From Halomonas sp. UBA3074 (lineage in GTDB: Bacteria; Pseudomonadota; Gammaproteobacteria; Pseudomonadales; Halomonadaceae), in contig NZ_DFBS01000012.1 in the NCBI RefSeq assembly GCF_002366715.1, positions 235,674-299,673 on the forward strand: a stretch of DNA of 64,000 nt, written 5' to 3'. The notes beneath the pieces were generated by a model that was not told the origin of the DNA, did not search any database, and saw only the letters and a program-made list of their open reading frames with translations. The translations under genes and the position numbers were made by a program. Positions 27,279 through 36,009 of this stretch are shown here, piece by piece. Position 1 is the stretch's first letter, and every line of letters begins with the position of its first letter.

Positions 27279-27692
27279 ATGAGTGACGCCACCTTTCATC
27301 AGCTTCTTCATCCTTCTCATTGGAAGCCTGCCATCGGCTACGCCAATGGTGTGTTGGCTACCGGCCAGACGGTTTTTGTAGGCGGTCAGATTGGCTGGAA
27401 TGCCGACCAAGTGTTCGAAAGCGATGACTTTGTCGTGCAGGTAAACCAGGCGCTGCAGAATATCGTGGCGATCTTAAAAGAGGCGGATGCAGGCCCAGAG
27501 CATATCGTGCGTTTAACTTGGTATGTGACGGATAAAAAGGAGTATTTGGCACGGCTTAAAGAGGTGGGCGCTGCCTACCGCGAAGTGCTGGGCAAGCATT
27601 TTCCGGCCATGACGATGGTTCAAGTAGCTGGACTTGTGGAAGATCAAGCTAAGGTAGAAATCGAAGCAACGGCGGTTATTTCGGCTGTATAA
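27279..27692 (+). CDS. Rid-family (YjgF/YER057c/UK114) protein, atypical
   Basis: A 137-residue chorismate-mutase-like trimeric fold protein. Canonical RidA hydrolyses reactive enamines/imines using an arginine in a P-A-R-S segment. The equivalent segment here is FPAMTMVQVAGL, so that arginine appears to be methionine, while the downstream KVEIEATAV strand with its glutamates is kept. It therefore belongs to one of the Rid subgroups lacking the arginine, and imine hydrolysis should not be assumed. Context is striking: the ring product of 2-aminobenzoyl-CoA monooxygenase/reductase is an enamine. The last gene of the cluster, followed by a structured element. Confidence 0.84.
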   Translation: MSDATFHQLLHPSHWKPAIGYANGVLATGQTVFVGGQIGWNADQVFESDDFVVQVNQALQNIVAILKEADAGPEHIVRLTWYVTDKKEYLARLKEVGAAYREVLGKHFPAMTMVQVAGLVEDQAKVEIEATAVISAV

Positions 27693-27714
27693 AATTGCTT
27701 ACTGAGAGATAACA

Positions 27715-27828
27715 CTGAGCACGAGAACGGAATAGCCTGCAGCGGGGGTCTTTCGCCATGGATGGCGAAAGTAGCGCCCAGGGATGGGTTCACAGCGCCC
27801 CCGCGGAAGGCTATTGCGTTCCACTCAG
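27715..27828. repeat. Three-stem structured intergenic element
   Basis: Nested pairing is visible. CTGAG (27715) pairs with CTCAG (27824). GAACG-G-AATAGCCT (27725-27738) pairs with AGGCTATT-G-CGTTC (27808-27821). GCGGGGG (27742-27748) pairs with CCCCCGC (27798-27804). An inner hairpin is CTTTCGCC/GGCGAAAG (27750-27771). The unpaired part contains CCCAGGGATGGGTTCACAGC. No T-tract follows. It lies between the convergent Rid and alpha/beta-hydrolase genes, so it may act as a bidirectional 3'-end element or be a dispersed repeat. Confidence 0.65.
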
Positions 27829-27843
27829 AGCTAAGGCGTGTTC

Positions 27844-28695
27844 TTATAACCCGTGAAACCCTTTAATCCACTCCATAAAGCAGCCATCGTTTAGATAGTG
27901 CTCAAGAATCGAGAAGTGATCGACATCGGGAAGTAGCTGCTGGGTAACGGTTTGGCCTTGCTGGTTCAAGTGCTCAGCGTAGCTACTCATCTGCCGTTCA
28001 AACTCGTCTGACTCCAGGGCTCCTGCTACCAACTTAATAGGAGTAGGCACCCTGCACGGCAGCCATAAGGGGCTGAATTCCTGTACATCACGCCCGCTAA
28101 GCTGAAGTTTGGGTTGCAGCCACGACCAAGGGAAGGGTCGCAGGTCATATAAGCCACTGATGCAGAGCGCGCCGCGAATCAGTTGGTTGGGTAAACCATA
28201 CGAACCCTCCCAGTCCGTCGCCATCAGCATGGCGCATAGATGCCCGCCCGCCGAGTGGCCCGAAATACTCAGCTGTTCAGGATCGACGCCCACCTCAGCG
28301 GCATGCTTGTAGAGATAGGCAATCGCGGCCTGGCTCTGCCGCACAACCTCACTGAAACGCACCTGTGGGCAGAGTGCGTAGTTGACCACTGCGACGGTGA
28401 TACCGGCACCGACCAGATCATCGACGATAAAGCTGAATTCACGGTGACTCAGTGAACGCCAATAGCCGCCATGGAAGAAGACATGGACGGGGGCATTCGG
28501 GTTATCGGCATGGAAGATATCCATACGCTCAGCAAGCGTTGGGCCATAAGGTAGATCGAGCGTTACACGGTGACGTATACGTGACGCTTCACTGCGCTGA
28601 CGCCAATCCTTTACCAACATCAACGGGTCTCGACCAATCATCGGATCGTAGGCGCGGTCGATCTCTTCCTGAGTCGTGAAGTGTTGATAAAGCAT
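27844..28695 (-). CDS. Alpha/beta hydrolase, arylformamidase/esterase-like
   Basis: A 283-residue alpha/beta hydrolase. The oxyanion-hole motif HGGYWRSL (about 74-81) is the HGGxW form found in animal-type kynurenine formamidases and related esterases. The nucleophile elbow is GHSAGGH, and the likely catalytic His is in DVDHFSIL near residue 260. Relatives hydrolyse N-formylkynurenine or other aryl amides/esters. True bacterial KynB is a different, metal-dependent fold, so this name is tentative. It is convergent to the aryl-CoA cluster and preceded by AAGGAG. It is the first gene after dsbB on the minus strand. Confidence 0.78.
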   Translation of the reverse strand: MLYQHFTTQEEIDRAYDPMIGRDPLMLVKDWRQRSEASRIRHRVTLDLPYGPTLAERMDIFHADNPNAPVHVFFHGGYWRSLSHREFSFIVDDLVGAGITVAVVNYALCPQVRFSEVVRQSQAAIAYLYKHAAEVGVDPEQLSISGHSAGGHLCAMLMATDWEGSYGLPNQLIRGALCISGLYDLRPFPWSWLQPKLQLSGRDVQEFSPLWLPCRVPTPIKLVAGALESDEFERQMSSYAEHLNQQGQTVTQQLLPDVDHFSILEHYLNDGCFMEWIKGFHGL

Positions 28696-28722
28696 GCCGG
28701 TCTCCTTATCACTGACGCACGG

Positions 28723-29223
28723 TTAACCCCGGCTTTTAAAAAACAGCATCCTTAACGGGGCGATCGCCAGAATGGCAAAACCGATCAGTGTCCATGCAGG
28801 TAGCGATAGACCCAACAGGGAGAAATCAATATTGGCACACTCCCCCGAACCCGTTAACACCATGGCCACGACATCCTGCATAGGTAGGATATCCATCATG
28901 TAATCGAGCCCAGGGCCGCAGGAAGGCACCTCGTCAGCGGGCAAGCCTTGCAGCCACACATGACGCCCGGCGATAAAGGCACCGGTGCCCACGGCAACCA
29001 GCGCCAGCAAACCGTAAATCACCTTACCCACGCGACCGGCCGGGCTGTGGATAGCGGCAATGGCAAACACAATGCCCGCCGCGATGACCGCCACGCGCTG
29101 GAAGATACACAGCGGGCAAGGTTCAAAGCCACCGATATGCTCAAGCCCTAGAGCTACTGCCATCATTAAAACGCAAAAAGCTAACCCGGCCAGGGCCGTC
29201 GAGCGAAAGGACTGCAGGATCAT
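28723..29223 (-). CDS. dsbB: Disulfide bond formation protein DsbB
   Basis: A 166-residue four-span inner-membrane protein that reoxidises DsbA using ubiquinone. The first periplasmic loop has the CPLC redox pair (about 36-39). The second loop has the cysteines in VPSCGPGLDY and GSGECANIDF. Its ATG overlaps the gshA stop (ATGA at 29220-29223), so it is co-translated with gshA. This pairing links thiol metabolism in the cytoplasm and periplasm and is also seen elsewhere in gammaproteobacteria. Confidence 0.94.
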   Translation of the reverse strand: MILQSFRSTALAGLAFCVLMMAVALGLEHIGGFEPCPLCIFQRVAVIAAGIVFAIAAIHSPAGRVGKVIYGLLALVAVGTGAFIAGRHVWLQGLPADEVPSCGPGLDYMMDILPMQDVVAMVLTGSGECANIDFSLLGLSLPAWTLIGFAILAIAPLRMLFFKSRG

Positions 29224-30872
29224 TGACGAACCTCAGGTGGCAGCGCCGATAAGGCGCGGGACTCGCGAGCTTTTGTGAAATAGACCTGTAGAAACTCCTC
29301 AAAGGTCTCTTCATCAGCGGCTTCAATATCGTGCTGTTGCTGATGCGAGGTCTCAATCAGCTGGGCAAGCAGTGCTTCGCGGCTGCGCTGCATCGGTTCT
29401 GCTTTAAGCTGTTCCGCCTGCTCCTGGGCCAGGCTAAGCATCAAATCACTCAGCGAGCCGCCGTTCGCTTTGAGCCTCTCTAGCACCTGGGCTGATGGCG
29501 TTAGTGAAGGGTCTGTAAGGCGCGGGGCGAGTTCTGACAGAGCATCTGCATGAGGACTGCCCTCTTCGACGGCATCTAACAATCGAGCGACTTCCCCCAT
29601 CTCGGCGAAAATTTGTTCGCCCCATTCCCGCACTGAAGTGGTTTCGCCGTGATTATAGAGTTCAAGCTCAGGATCACGGCCGCGTTCGACGACCCAACGA
29701 CGGTTGTCGTCTAAGCGGTCACACTCTTCGTCGGAGATCCACGGGCTGTCGCTGAGCAGGCACCACATCAGGAAAGTGTCCACAAAGCGCATCTGGGTTT
29801 CGGTCACGCCGAGCGGATCGAAGGGGTTGAGGTCCAGACAGCGCACTTCGATGTACTCCACGCCGCGAGCTTCGAGGGCCTGGCTGGGCGTCTCGTTATG
29901 CTTGGCGACACGCTTGGGACGAATATCGCTGTAGTACTCGTTTTCGATCTGCAGAATGTTGGCGTTTAGCTGACGCCACTCACCATCGACGTTAACCCCC
30001 ATTTTCTCGTAGTCCGGCCAAGGCGACGAGATGGCATGGCGAAGGGTGTTGACGTAATTGGAGAGCGAGTTAAAACAGATCTTGAGCTGGGACTGCACCT
30101 TGTTCTGGTAACCCAGGTCCGACATACGCAGCGTCGTTGCATACGGCGCGAAGTAGGTATCGTCGCTGAGTGACTGCAGTTTTTCCGGCACTTTCTTGTC
30201 GCCGGGTAAAAAGCTCTTATCGATAGCCGGTGAGGCACCAAACAGATAAAGCAGCAACCAGCTATGCCGACGGAAGTGGCGAATCATCCCGAAATAGCGG
30301 GTTGAGCGGTAATCATTAAAGGGAATATTGGTGGCTTTTTCCATCTCACGCAGGGCGTGCCACATATCGTCCGGCAGCGACACGTTGTAGTGAACGCCCG
30401 CAATCGCCTGCATGATGCGGCCGTAGCGCATGTCCAACCCTTTGCGGTAAACATGCTTCATGGTGCCGACATTGGAGCTGCCGTAATCCGCTATCGGTAC
30501 GCTGTCGTTGCCCGAGAGCCGCGACGGCATGCTGCCGGGCCAGATCCACTCGTTTTCCAGGTGGTGATAGGTAAAGGTGTGCAGATCAGACAAAAAGCAC
30601 AGCGCTTCACCCGGCTGGGAGTATACGGGCGTGATGTACTCCAATAGCGATTCTGAATAATCCGTGGTGATATGCGGGTGGGTAAGTTTAGAGCCCAGCG
30701 CGTGCGGATGCGGCGTTTGCGCAATGTGGCCATTGGCATCAACCCGCAACCCCTCTTTTTCAAGCCCACGACGCAGGCGGCCCAACCGACCAAGGCGCGC
30801 ACTGGGAATCAGGCGCTCGACTTGCGCGGTCAGCGCAGATGGCACAGTGAGTGGTTCAGGCAAGGTGAACAC
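29220..30872 (-). CDS. gshA: Glutamate-cysteine ligase
   Basis: First enzyme of glutathione synthesis, ATP-dependent, about 550 residues, class I (enteric-type). Recognisable blocks are the N-terminal RRGLEKEGLRVDANG, ITTDYSESLLEYITPV (about 68-83), YGSSNVGTMKHVYRKGLDMR, and GVHYNVSLPDDM (about 154-165). The start is uncertain. The frame opens with a GTG at 30872 directly abutting AAGGA. A TTG three codons later (30863) has AAGGAG at proper spacing and would give MPEPLTVPS; E. coli gshA also uses TTG. Followed by dsbB with a four-base overlap. Confidence 0.94.
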   Translation of the reverse strand: MFTLPEPLTVPSALTAQVERLIPSARLGRLGRLRRGLEKEGLRVDANGHIAQTPHPHALGSKLTHPHITTDYSESLLEYITPVYSQPGEALCFLSDLHTFTYHHLENEWIWPGSMPSRLSGNDSVPIADYGSSNVGTMKHVYRKGLDMRYGRIMQAIAGVHYNVSLPDDMWHALREMEKATNIPFNDYRSTRYFGMIRHFRRHSWLLLYLFGASPAIDKSFLPGDKKVPEKLQSLSDDTYFAPYATTLRMSDLGYQNKVQSQLKICFNSLSNYVNTLRHAISSPWPDYEKMGVNVDGEWRQLNANILQIENEYYSDIRPKRVAKHNETPSQALEARGVEYIEVRCLDLNPFDPLGVTETQMRFVDTFLMWCLLSDSPWISDEECDRLDDNRRWVVERGRDPELELYNHGETTSVREWGEQIFAEMGEVARLLDAVEEGSPHADALSELAPRLTDPSLTPSAQVLERLKANGGSLSDLMLSLAQEQAEQLKAEPMQRSREALLAQLIETSHQQQHDIEAADEETFEEFLQVYFTKARESRALSALPPEVRQ

Positions 30873-31009
30873 TCCTTGTCAGTAAAGCCCGCCGTGAGCG
30901 GGCCTTGGTGTAGTCAGGTGGCATCGCCATCATCGCTGTTCGAAAGTAGACAACAGGATATGGCGGCAACTATGTTCTTTTCAAGATATGGCTTTTTCAA
31001 GGCGCGCGA

Positions 31010-33367
31010 CTATTTGCCGCCGCGCGCTTTTAACAGCGCCGCACCTAACGCGCCCATAGGGGCCGCTGTTTCGGTAGACTTTGCACTGTCGCGCTGGCTG
31101 CGCGCAGGTTTACGCGAGCCGCTACGCGGATCTGTAGGCGAACCACTGCCCTTATTGGCTGCGTTTTCAGTTTCCGGCTGGTCATCCAAGCGCATCGACA
31201 GCCCTACCCGCTTACGCGGAATATCCACACTCATGACTTTGACGGTGACGATGTCCCCGGCTTTTACGACGCTGCGTGGGTCGTCGATAAAACGATCCGA
31301 CAGTGCTGAGATATGCACTAGGCCGTCCTGGTGAACACCAATATCTACAAAAGCACCGAAGTGCGTCACGTTCGTCACCGTGCCTTCCAGCACCATCGAA
31401 AGCTTAAGATCATTAAGCGTTTCGACCCCTTCGCGGAACTCGGCGGCTTTAAATTCCGGACGCGGATCGCGGCCAGGCTTATCAAGCTCTTTCAAGATGT
31501 CGCTGACCGTGGGTACACCAAAGCGTTCATCGGCGAAGTCGGCAGGCTTTAACGCTTTTAGCGCTGTGCTGTCGCCGATTAAACCGCGCACTTCACGGCC
31601 GCTCTGCTTGGCGATCCGCTCTACCAAGGGGTAGGCCTCAGGGTGAACGGCGCTGGCATCCAGAGGGTTATCGGCGTTATGGATACGCAGGAAACCGGCG
31701 CACTGCTCAAAGGTTTTTGCGCCCAAGCGGCTGACTTCCAGCAGCTCTTTACGGCTTTTGAAGGCACCTTTGACATTGCGCTGGGCAACGATGTTTTCAG
31801 CCAACGCCGTGCTCAAACCCGCCACTCGCGAAAGCAGCGCACTGGAAGCAGTATTGAGATCGACACCCACGGCGTTAACACAGTCTTCAATCACCACCTC
31901 CAGGCTACGCGATAGCTGTACCTGGGAAACATCGTGCTGATACTGGCCTACACCAATGGATTTGGGTTCGATTTTCACCAATTCAGCGAGAGGGTCTTGC
32001 AGGCGGCGGCCAATCGAGACAGCGCCCCGCACGGTGACATCCAGATCGGGCATTTCCCGGGAAGCATACTCTGAAGCGGAATAGACCGAAGCCCCCGCTT
32101 CCGACACCATCACTTTGCTCACGCGGTGGTCAGGCGCCAACGCTTTCAGTAACTCGCCCGCCAGCTTGTCGGTTTCGCGGCTGGCGGTACCGTTGCCTAC
32201 CGCAATCAGCTCGACGCCGTGCTGCTTGACCAGCTTGGCCAGCACGCTCAAAGACTCATTCCACTGGTTTTGCGGTGCGTGCGGGTAGATGGTGGTGTGA
32301 TCCACAAACTGGCCGGTGGCATCGATCACCGCGATCTTGCAGCCGGTGCGCTGACCAGGGTCGATAGCCAGTGTCACTTTCTGCCCCGCTGGCGCGGCTA
32401 GCAGCAGGTCTTTGAGGTTGGCCGCGAAGACCTCGATCGCCGTCAATTCAGCCTGCTCCCGCAAGCGGCCGAGCAACTCGGTTTCAAGTGCCGTGTAGAG
32501 CTTCACGCGCCAGGTCCAGCGCACCACTTCCGCTAACCATTTATCCGCCGGGCGGCCCTGGTCGCTGATGCCGAACTGCTTGGCAATCGTCACCTGGGCG
32601 GGGTGCACCGGCGCTTCCTCTTCACCGGGCAGGCGGATCGACAGGCTCAATACGCCTTCGTTGCGCGCCCGGAACATAGCCAAGGCGCGGTGTGATGGCG
32701 CTTTGGCGAGCTTTTCATCGTGTTCGAAGTAGTCGGAGAACTTAGCGCCCTCCTGCTGCTTGCCTTCCAGCACGCGGGCGCTTAATTCGCCCTCTTGCCA
32801 GAGGCGTTCGCGCAGTTGGCCAATCAGTTCGGGGTCTTCGGCAAAGCGTTCCATCAAGATCTGCTTGGCACCATCCAGCGCTGCCTTTGCATCTTCGATG
32901 GCAGGGATATCACCCTCAGCCGGACGCAGGTAGTTTTCCGCTTCGCTTTCCGGGTTAAGCGTTGGATCGGCGAGCAGCGCATCGGCCAACGGCTCTAACC
33001 CCGCCTCACGCGCAATCTGCGCCTTGGTACGACGCTTCTTCTTGAACGGCAGATATAAATCTTCCAACCGCTGCTTGGTCTCAGCGGCCTCGATGCTCGC
33101 TTTCAATGGGCCGTCCAGCTTGCCCTGCTCATCGATGGCGGCGAGAACAGCGGTACGGCGCTCTTCCAACTCACGCAAGTAGCGCAGGCGCTCATCCAGT
33201 TGGCGCAGTTGAATATCGTCCAGCGCGCCGGTGACTTCTTTACGGTAACGGGCAATAAACGGCACGGTGGCGCCGCCATCCAGCAACTCCACCGTGGCGG
33301 CGACTTGTTCGGGTCTTACGCTTAGCTCGGTGGCCAAACGGGAAATAATACGCTGATTGACATCCAT
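31010..33367 (-). CDS. tex: Tex-family transcription accessory/RNA-binding protein
   Basis: A 785-residue nucleic-acid-binding protein of the Tex/YhgF family, related to eukaryotic Spt6, acting at the transcribing polymerase. It has an N-terminal helical Tex domain and an RNase-H-like YqgF domain (VTLAIDPGQRTGCKIAVID near 330-350). A helix-hairpin-helix pair follows (DLNTASSALLSRVAGL). The C-terminal S1 domain is LEGTVTNVTHFGAFVDIG near 660-677, with a basic, disordered tail. I chose the ATG at 33367 (MDVNQRI); an upstream TTG would add three residues. A palindromic repeat lies in its 5' flank. Confidence 0.93.
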   Translation of the reverse strand: MDVNQRIISRLATELSVRPEQVAATVELLDGGATVPFIARYRKEVTGALDDIQLRQLDERLRYLRELEERRTAVLAAIDEQGKLDGPLKASIEAAETKQRLEDLYLPFKKKRRTKAQIAREAGLEPLADALLADPTLNPESEAENYLRPAEGDIPAIEDAKAALDGAKQILMERFAEDPELIGQLRERLWQEGELSARVLEGKQQEGAKFSDYFEHDEKLAKAPSHRALAMFRARNEGVLSLSIRLPGEEEAPVHPAQVTIAKQFGISDQGRPADKWLAEVVRWTWRVKLYTALETELLGRLREQAELTAIEVFAANLKDLLLAAPAGQKVTLAIDPGQRTGCKIAVIDATGQFVDHTTIYPHAPQNQWNESLSVLAKLVKQHGVELIAVGNGTASRETDKLAGELLKALAPDHRVSKVMVSEAGASVYSASEYASREMPDLDVTVRGAVSIGRRLQDPLAELVKIEPKSIGVGQYQHDVSQVQLSRSLEVVIEDCVNAVGVDLNTASSALLSRVAGLSTALAENIVAQRNVKGAFKSRKELLEVSRLGAKTFEQCAGFLRIHNADNPLDASAVHPEAYPLVERIAKQSGREVRGLIGDSTALKALKPADFADERFGVPTVSDILKELDKPGRDPRPEFKAAEFREGVETLNDLKLSMVLEGTVTNVTHFGAFVDIGVHQDGLVHISALSDRFIDDPRSVVKAGDIVTVKVMSVDIPRKRVGLSMRLDDQPETENAANKGSGSPTDPRSGSRKPARSQRDSAKSTETAAPMGALGAALLKARGGK

Positions 33368-33451
33368 AAATTGCAACTAACTCATGCAGCATTTTTTAGT
33401 GCCCACAAGGTATCACAAACCCACCACGGCTGGCATGACCTTAAGAATAGC

Positions 33452-33526
33452 CCCGAGATTGCTTCACTACGTTCGCAATGACCTCCCACTTGTCATTGCG
33501 AGGAGCGCAGCGACGCGGCAATCTCA
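33452..33526. repeat. Palindromic intergenic repeat, one inverted pair
   Basis: GAGATTGCTTCACTACGTTC followed by GCAATGAC is inverted against TCATTGCGAGGAGCGCAGCG followed by ACGCGGCAATCTC, making one long imperfect hairpin. It is the simplest complete unit of the family in this window, placed between the DUF1127 stop and the tex start. Confidence 0.85.
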
Positions 33527-33538
33527 ACCGGCGGCTGG

Positions 33539-33769
33539 CTAACGACGCCAGCCACGGTCATCCCAAAACGGCCGGCGCGCTTCGCGCCGAACGGCTTCGC
33601 GGCTGATACCAATATCTTTCAGCATATCGTCGCTCAAGTGACGCAATGCATAGCGCTCGCGACGCAGTTGTCGCCAACGATAAAACTTTTCCTGCCAGGT
33701 TACTTTGCTTGCACACGGCTCCACCTGCTGGCGCTGCGCGTTTTGATGACTTGCGACTGAACACTCCAT
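33539..33769 (-). CDS. DUF1127 small protein
   Basis: A 76-residue basic protein ending with the DUF1127 block: WRQLRRERYALRHLSDDMLK, then DIGISREAVRREARRPFW. Family members are small arginine-rich proteins; some affect phosphate, carbon or RNA metabolism, but no general mechanism is known. I chose the ATG at 33769, with AGGAG seven bases upstream, over a longer frame starting at 33877 that would run into the LysR promoter region. It is divergent from a LysR regulator gene, a frequent arrangement for DUF1127 genes, so control by that regulator is plausible. Confidence 0.82.
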   Translation of the reverse strand: MECSVASHQNAQRQQVEPCASKVTWQEKFYRWRQLRRERYALRHLSDDMLKDIGISREAVRREARRPFWDDRGWRR

Positions 33770-33891
33770 TTCAAGCTCCTCATAGCCGCTTACGACGGCA
33801 TAGCAAATAAGCGTTGAAGGAAGTATTGAGCAACGTCTAAAATCAATCCAACGAATACTCCTTATAAACAACATCAATAAGATTGATACCT

Positions 33892-34752
33892 ATGGCGACA
33901 CTACCCACCATTGATCACGAACTACTGCGCACCTTTGTGGCGATAGTCGACCAGGGCGGATTCACTCGCGCCGCCCAGACGTTTAACCGCACACAATCGG
34001 CCGTCAGCATGCAAATGAAACGGCTGGAAGAGGACGTTATCGAGCGTCCGTTGTTTGTACGCCAGAACCGCCAACTGCTGCTAACCAGCGAAGGCCATAC
34101 GCTGCTTGGCTATGCACGCAAGATTTTATCGCTGCAGGGCGAAGCACTGACGCTGCTGCGCCAGCCGGACATGGTGGGCCGTGTACGCCTGGGCGTGCCG
34201 GATGACTATGTGATGCGCTTTCTACCCGGCATTCTGAAGACCTTTTCTCAGGCTTGGCCGCTGGTGGATGTCGATGTGCACTGCGCGCCCTCTTCGGTGC
34301 TCTCCCAGCAGCCGCAAGAGAGCCTTGACCTGATCATAATGACGCGGGAAATAGGCGATGAGATTGGCACCATATTAAGACGTGAACCCATGGTATGGGT
34401 CTCCGCAGAGAGCCACAGCACCCATTTACAAACGCCGGTACCGCTGGCCATGTTCGAGGCGCCCTGCTTTTGTCGCCGCCATGCGTGTAATGCGCTAGAC
34501 CGCGCAGGCCGAACCTATCGAATCGCTTACAGCAGCCCCAGTCTGGCTACCCTGCAAGCCGTTGTGGGCGCGGGGTTGGCCGTCTCTGCCTGGATGCGCA
34601 GCCTGATCACTACCGATATGCAGATTTTGGGTGAAAAAGAGGGCTTCCCCGAATTGCCGGAGGCGTCTATCGTCTTGCAGCGTACTTCCTCCACCCAATC
34701 ACCCATTATCGATAGCCTGGCCGAGCATATTGTGGAAGGGTTTAGGTTGTGA
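33892..34752 (+). CDS. LysR-family transcriptional regulator
   Basis: A 286-residue LysR-type regulator. The HTH lies at about 7-66 (LLRTFVAIVDQGGFTRAAQT, then FNRTQSAVSMQMKRLEE). A C-terminal co-inducer domain starts at GRVRLGVPDDYVMRFLP. It is divergent from the DUF1127 gene, with a 122-bp shared upstream region that would hold its binding site. Its 3' end overlaps the convergent alpha-hydroxy-acid dehydrogenase gene by 11 bases. I chose the ATG at 33892 rather than a TTG three codons earlier. The co-inducer is unknown. Confidence 0.9.
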   Translation: MATLPTIDHELLRTFVAIVDQGGFTRAAQTFNRTQSAVSMQMKRLEEDVIERPLFVRQNRQLLLTSEGHTLLGYARKILSLQGEALTLLRQPDMVGRVRLGVPDDYVMRFLPGILKTFSQAWPLVDVDVHCAPSSVLSQQPQESLDLIIMTREIGDEIGTILRREPMVWVSAESHSTHLQTPVPLAMFEAPCFCRRHACNALDRAGRTYRIAYSSPSLATLQAVVGAGLAVSAWMRSLITTDMQILGEKEGFPELPEASIVLQRTSSTQSPIIDSLAEHIVEGFRL

Positions 34753-35956
34753 TTGGTTGAGGAATTTCACCGGTTTTGGGGTGGTAGAGGCAGGAGCGAT
34801 CTAGCTGTGAAAGGCTGGTAAGCCCCAACAACGCCATATTCCGCTCGATTTCACGCTGTAAAAGATCAGCGACATGCTCAACACCCGCTTGACCTGCGCA
34901 GGCGGCCGCGTAATTGAAGGGACGACCTACGAACACGAAGTCTGCTCCCAGCGCCAGTGCCTTGATGACATCGGTGCCACGGCGGAAGCCGCTGTCGATC
35001 ATAATGGGAATATCGCTAACGCGGCGCTTAATCTCCGGCAACACCTGAAGCGGTGAAACAGTGCAATCCAATTGGCGGGCACCGTGATTGGAAAGAATAA
35101 TGCCATCGACCCCTGCTTGATGGGCACGCACTGCGTCTTCCGGGTTGAGTACGCCTTTGACAATCAAGGTGTCGGGCCATAAGCGGCGCACCAGATCGAG
35201 ATAGCCCCAGTCGAAATGACGGCGCCCTGAGAAGTCTCGCGCGGCTTGGCGAGAGATCACAGGCGCGCCCCGCTCGGCGTGGTTGTTCTCGAAATGCGGC
35301 ATGCCTTGCTTCCACAGTGTGCGCAGGAAGGTATTGCATAGCCAGCCTGGACGCATCAAGCCATCGATTGCCAAGCGAAGCGTAGGCTCCAAAGGGGATG
35401 AAAAGCCTGAGCGCCGAAAATTATCCGGGTTGGGCGGCACGGGGTAATCAAGCGTAACCACCAGCTTCTTGAAGCCGGCTCGTTTGATTCGCTCAAGCAG
35501 CGCTTCGATACCTTCGGGCGTTCCCGGCAGGTAGGCCTGAAACCAGTCGGCTCCTTCGACTTTCGCCACTTCCTCCATGGGGACCAGCGACGAACCACTC
35601 ATGATCATAGGCAGGTTGCGCTGCGCGGCTGCCCGAGCCAGCACCAGATCGCCCTGGTAAGCCGACAGTGCGCTGATGCCCATGGGGGCGATACCGAAAG
35701 GAACGGCGTAGCGTTTGCCATAGAGCTCTGTGTACAGATCAATCTGCGACACATTAACAAACGCTTTGGGCATAAAGCGGTACTCATCAAAAGCGGTCAG
35801 ATTAGCGTGCTGGGTTCTTCCATCCTCGGCGACATGGTCGATATAGCCAAAAATTGGCCGGGGCAGCTTGCGCCGCGCCAGCCGTTCCACATCGTGTAAA
35901 TTATGAATTCTTGAGAGCTTTTTTTGAGTCACCCGTCCTTGCAACCAATCTTTCAC
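34742..35956 (-). CDS. FMN-dependent alpha-hydroxy-acid dehydrogenase (L-lactate dehydrogenase-like)
   Basis: A 404-residue member of the glycolate oxidase/L-lactate dehydrogenase family with an FMN TIM barrel. Motifs are PFGIAPMGISAL (about 93-104), the catalytic histidine in SNHGARQLD, DSGFRRGTDVIKALALGAD, and the flavin-binding FVFVGRPF. The inserted loop between about residues 190 and 240 is long, as in membrane-associated LldD and mandelate dehydrogenases. Substrate could be L-lactate or another 2-hydroxy acid. It starts at GTG 35956 with AGGAG six bases upstream. Monocistronic, or downstream of msrB by 53 bp. Confidence 0.88.
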   Translation of the reverse strand: MKDWLQGRVTQKKLSRIHNLHDVERLARRKLPRPIFGYIDHVAEDGRTQHANLTAFDEYRFMPKAFVNVSQIDLYTELYGKRYAVPFGIAPMGISALSAYQGDLVLARAAAQRNLPMIMSGSSLVPMEEVAKVEGADWFQAYLPGTPEGIEALLERIKRAGFKKLVVTLDYPVPPNPDNFRRSGFSSPLEPTLRLAIDGLMRPGWLCNTFLRTLWKQGMPHFENNHAERGAPVISRQAARDFSGRRHFDWGYLDLVRRLWPDTLIVKGVLNPEDAVRAHQAGVDGIILSNHGARQLDCTVSPLQVLPEIKRRVSDIPIMIDSGFRRGTDVIKALALGADFVFVGRPFNYAAACAGQAGVEHVADLLQREIERNMALLGLTSLSQLDRSCLYHPKTGEIPQPITT

Positions 35957-36009
35957 GCAACGCTCCTAATAGTTGTTTTATATCGCCCTCATCTCACTGG
36001 CTCGCTTCT

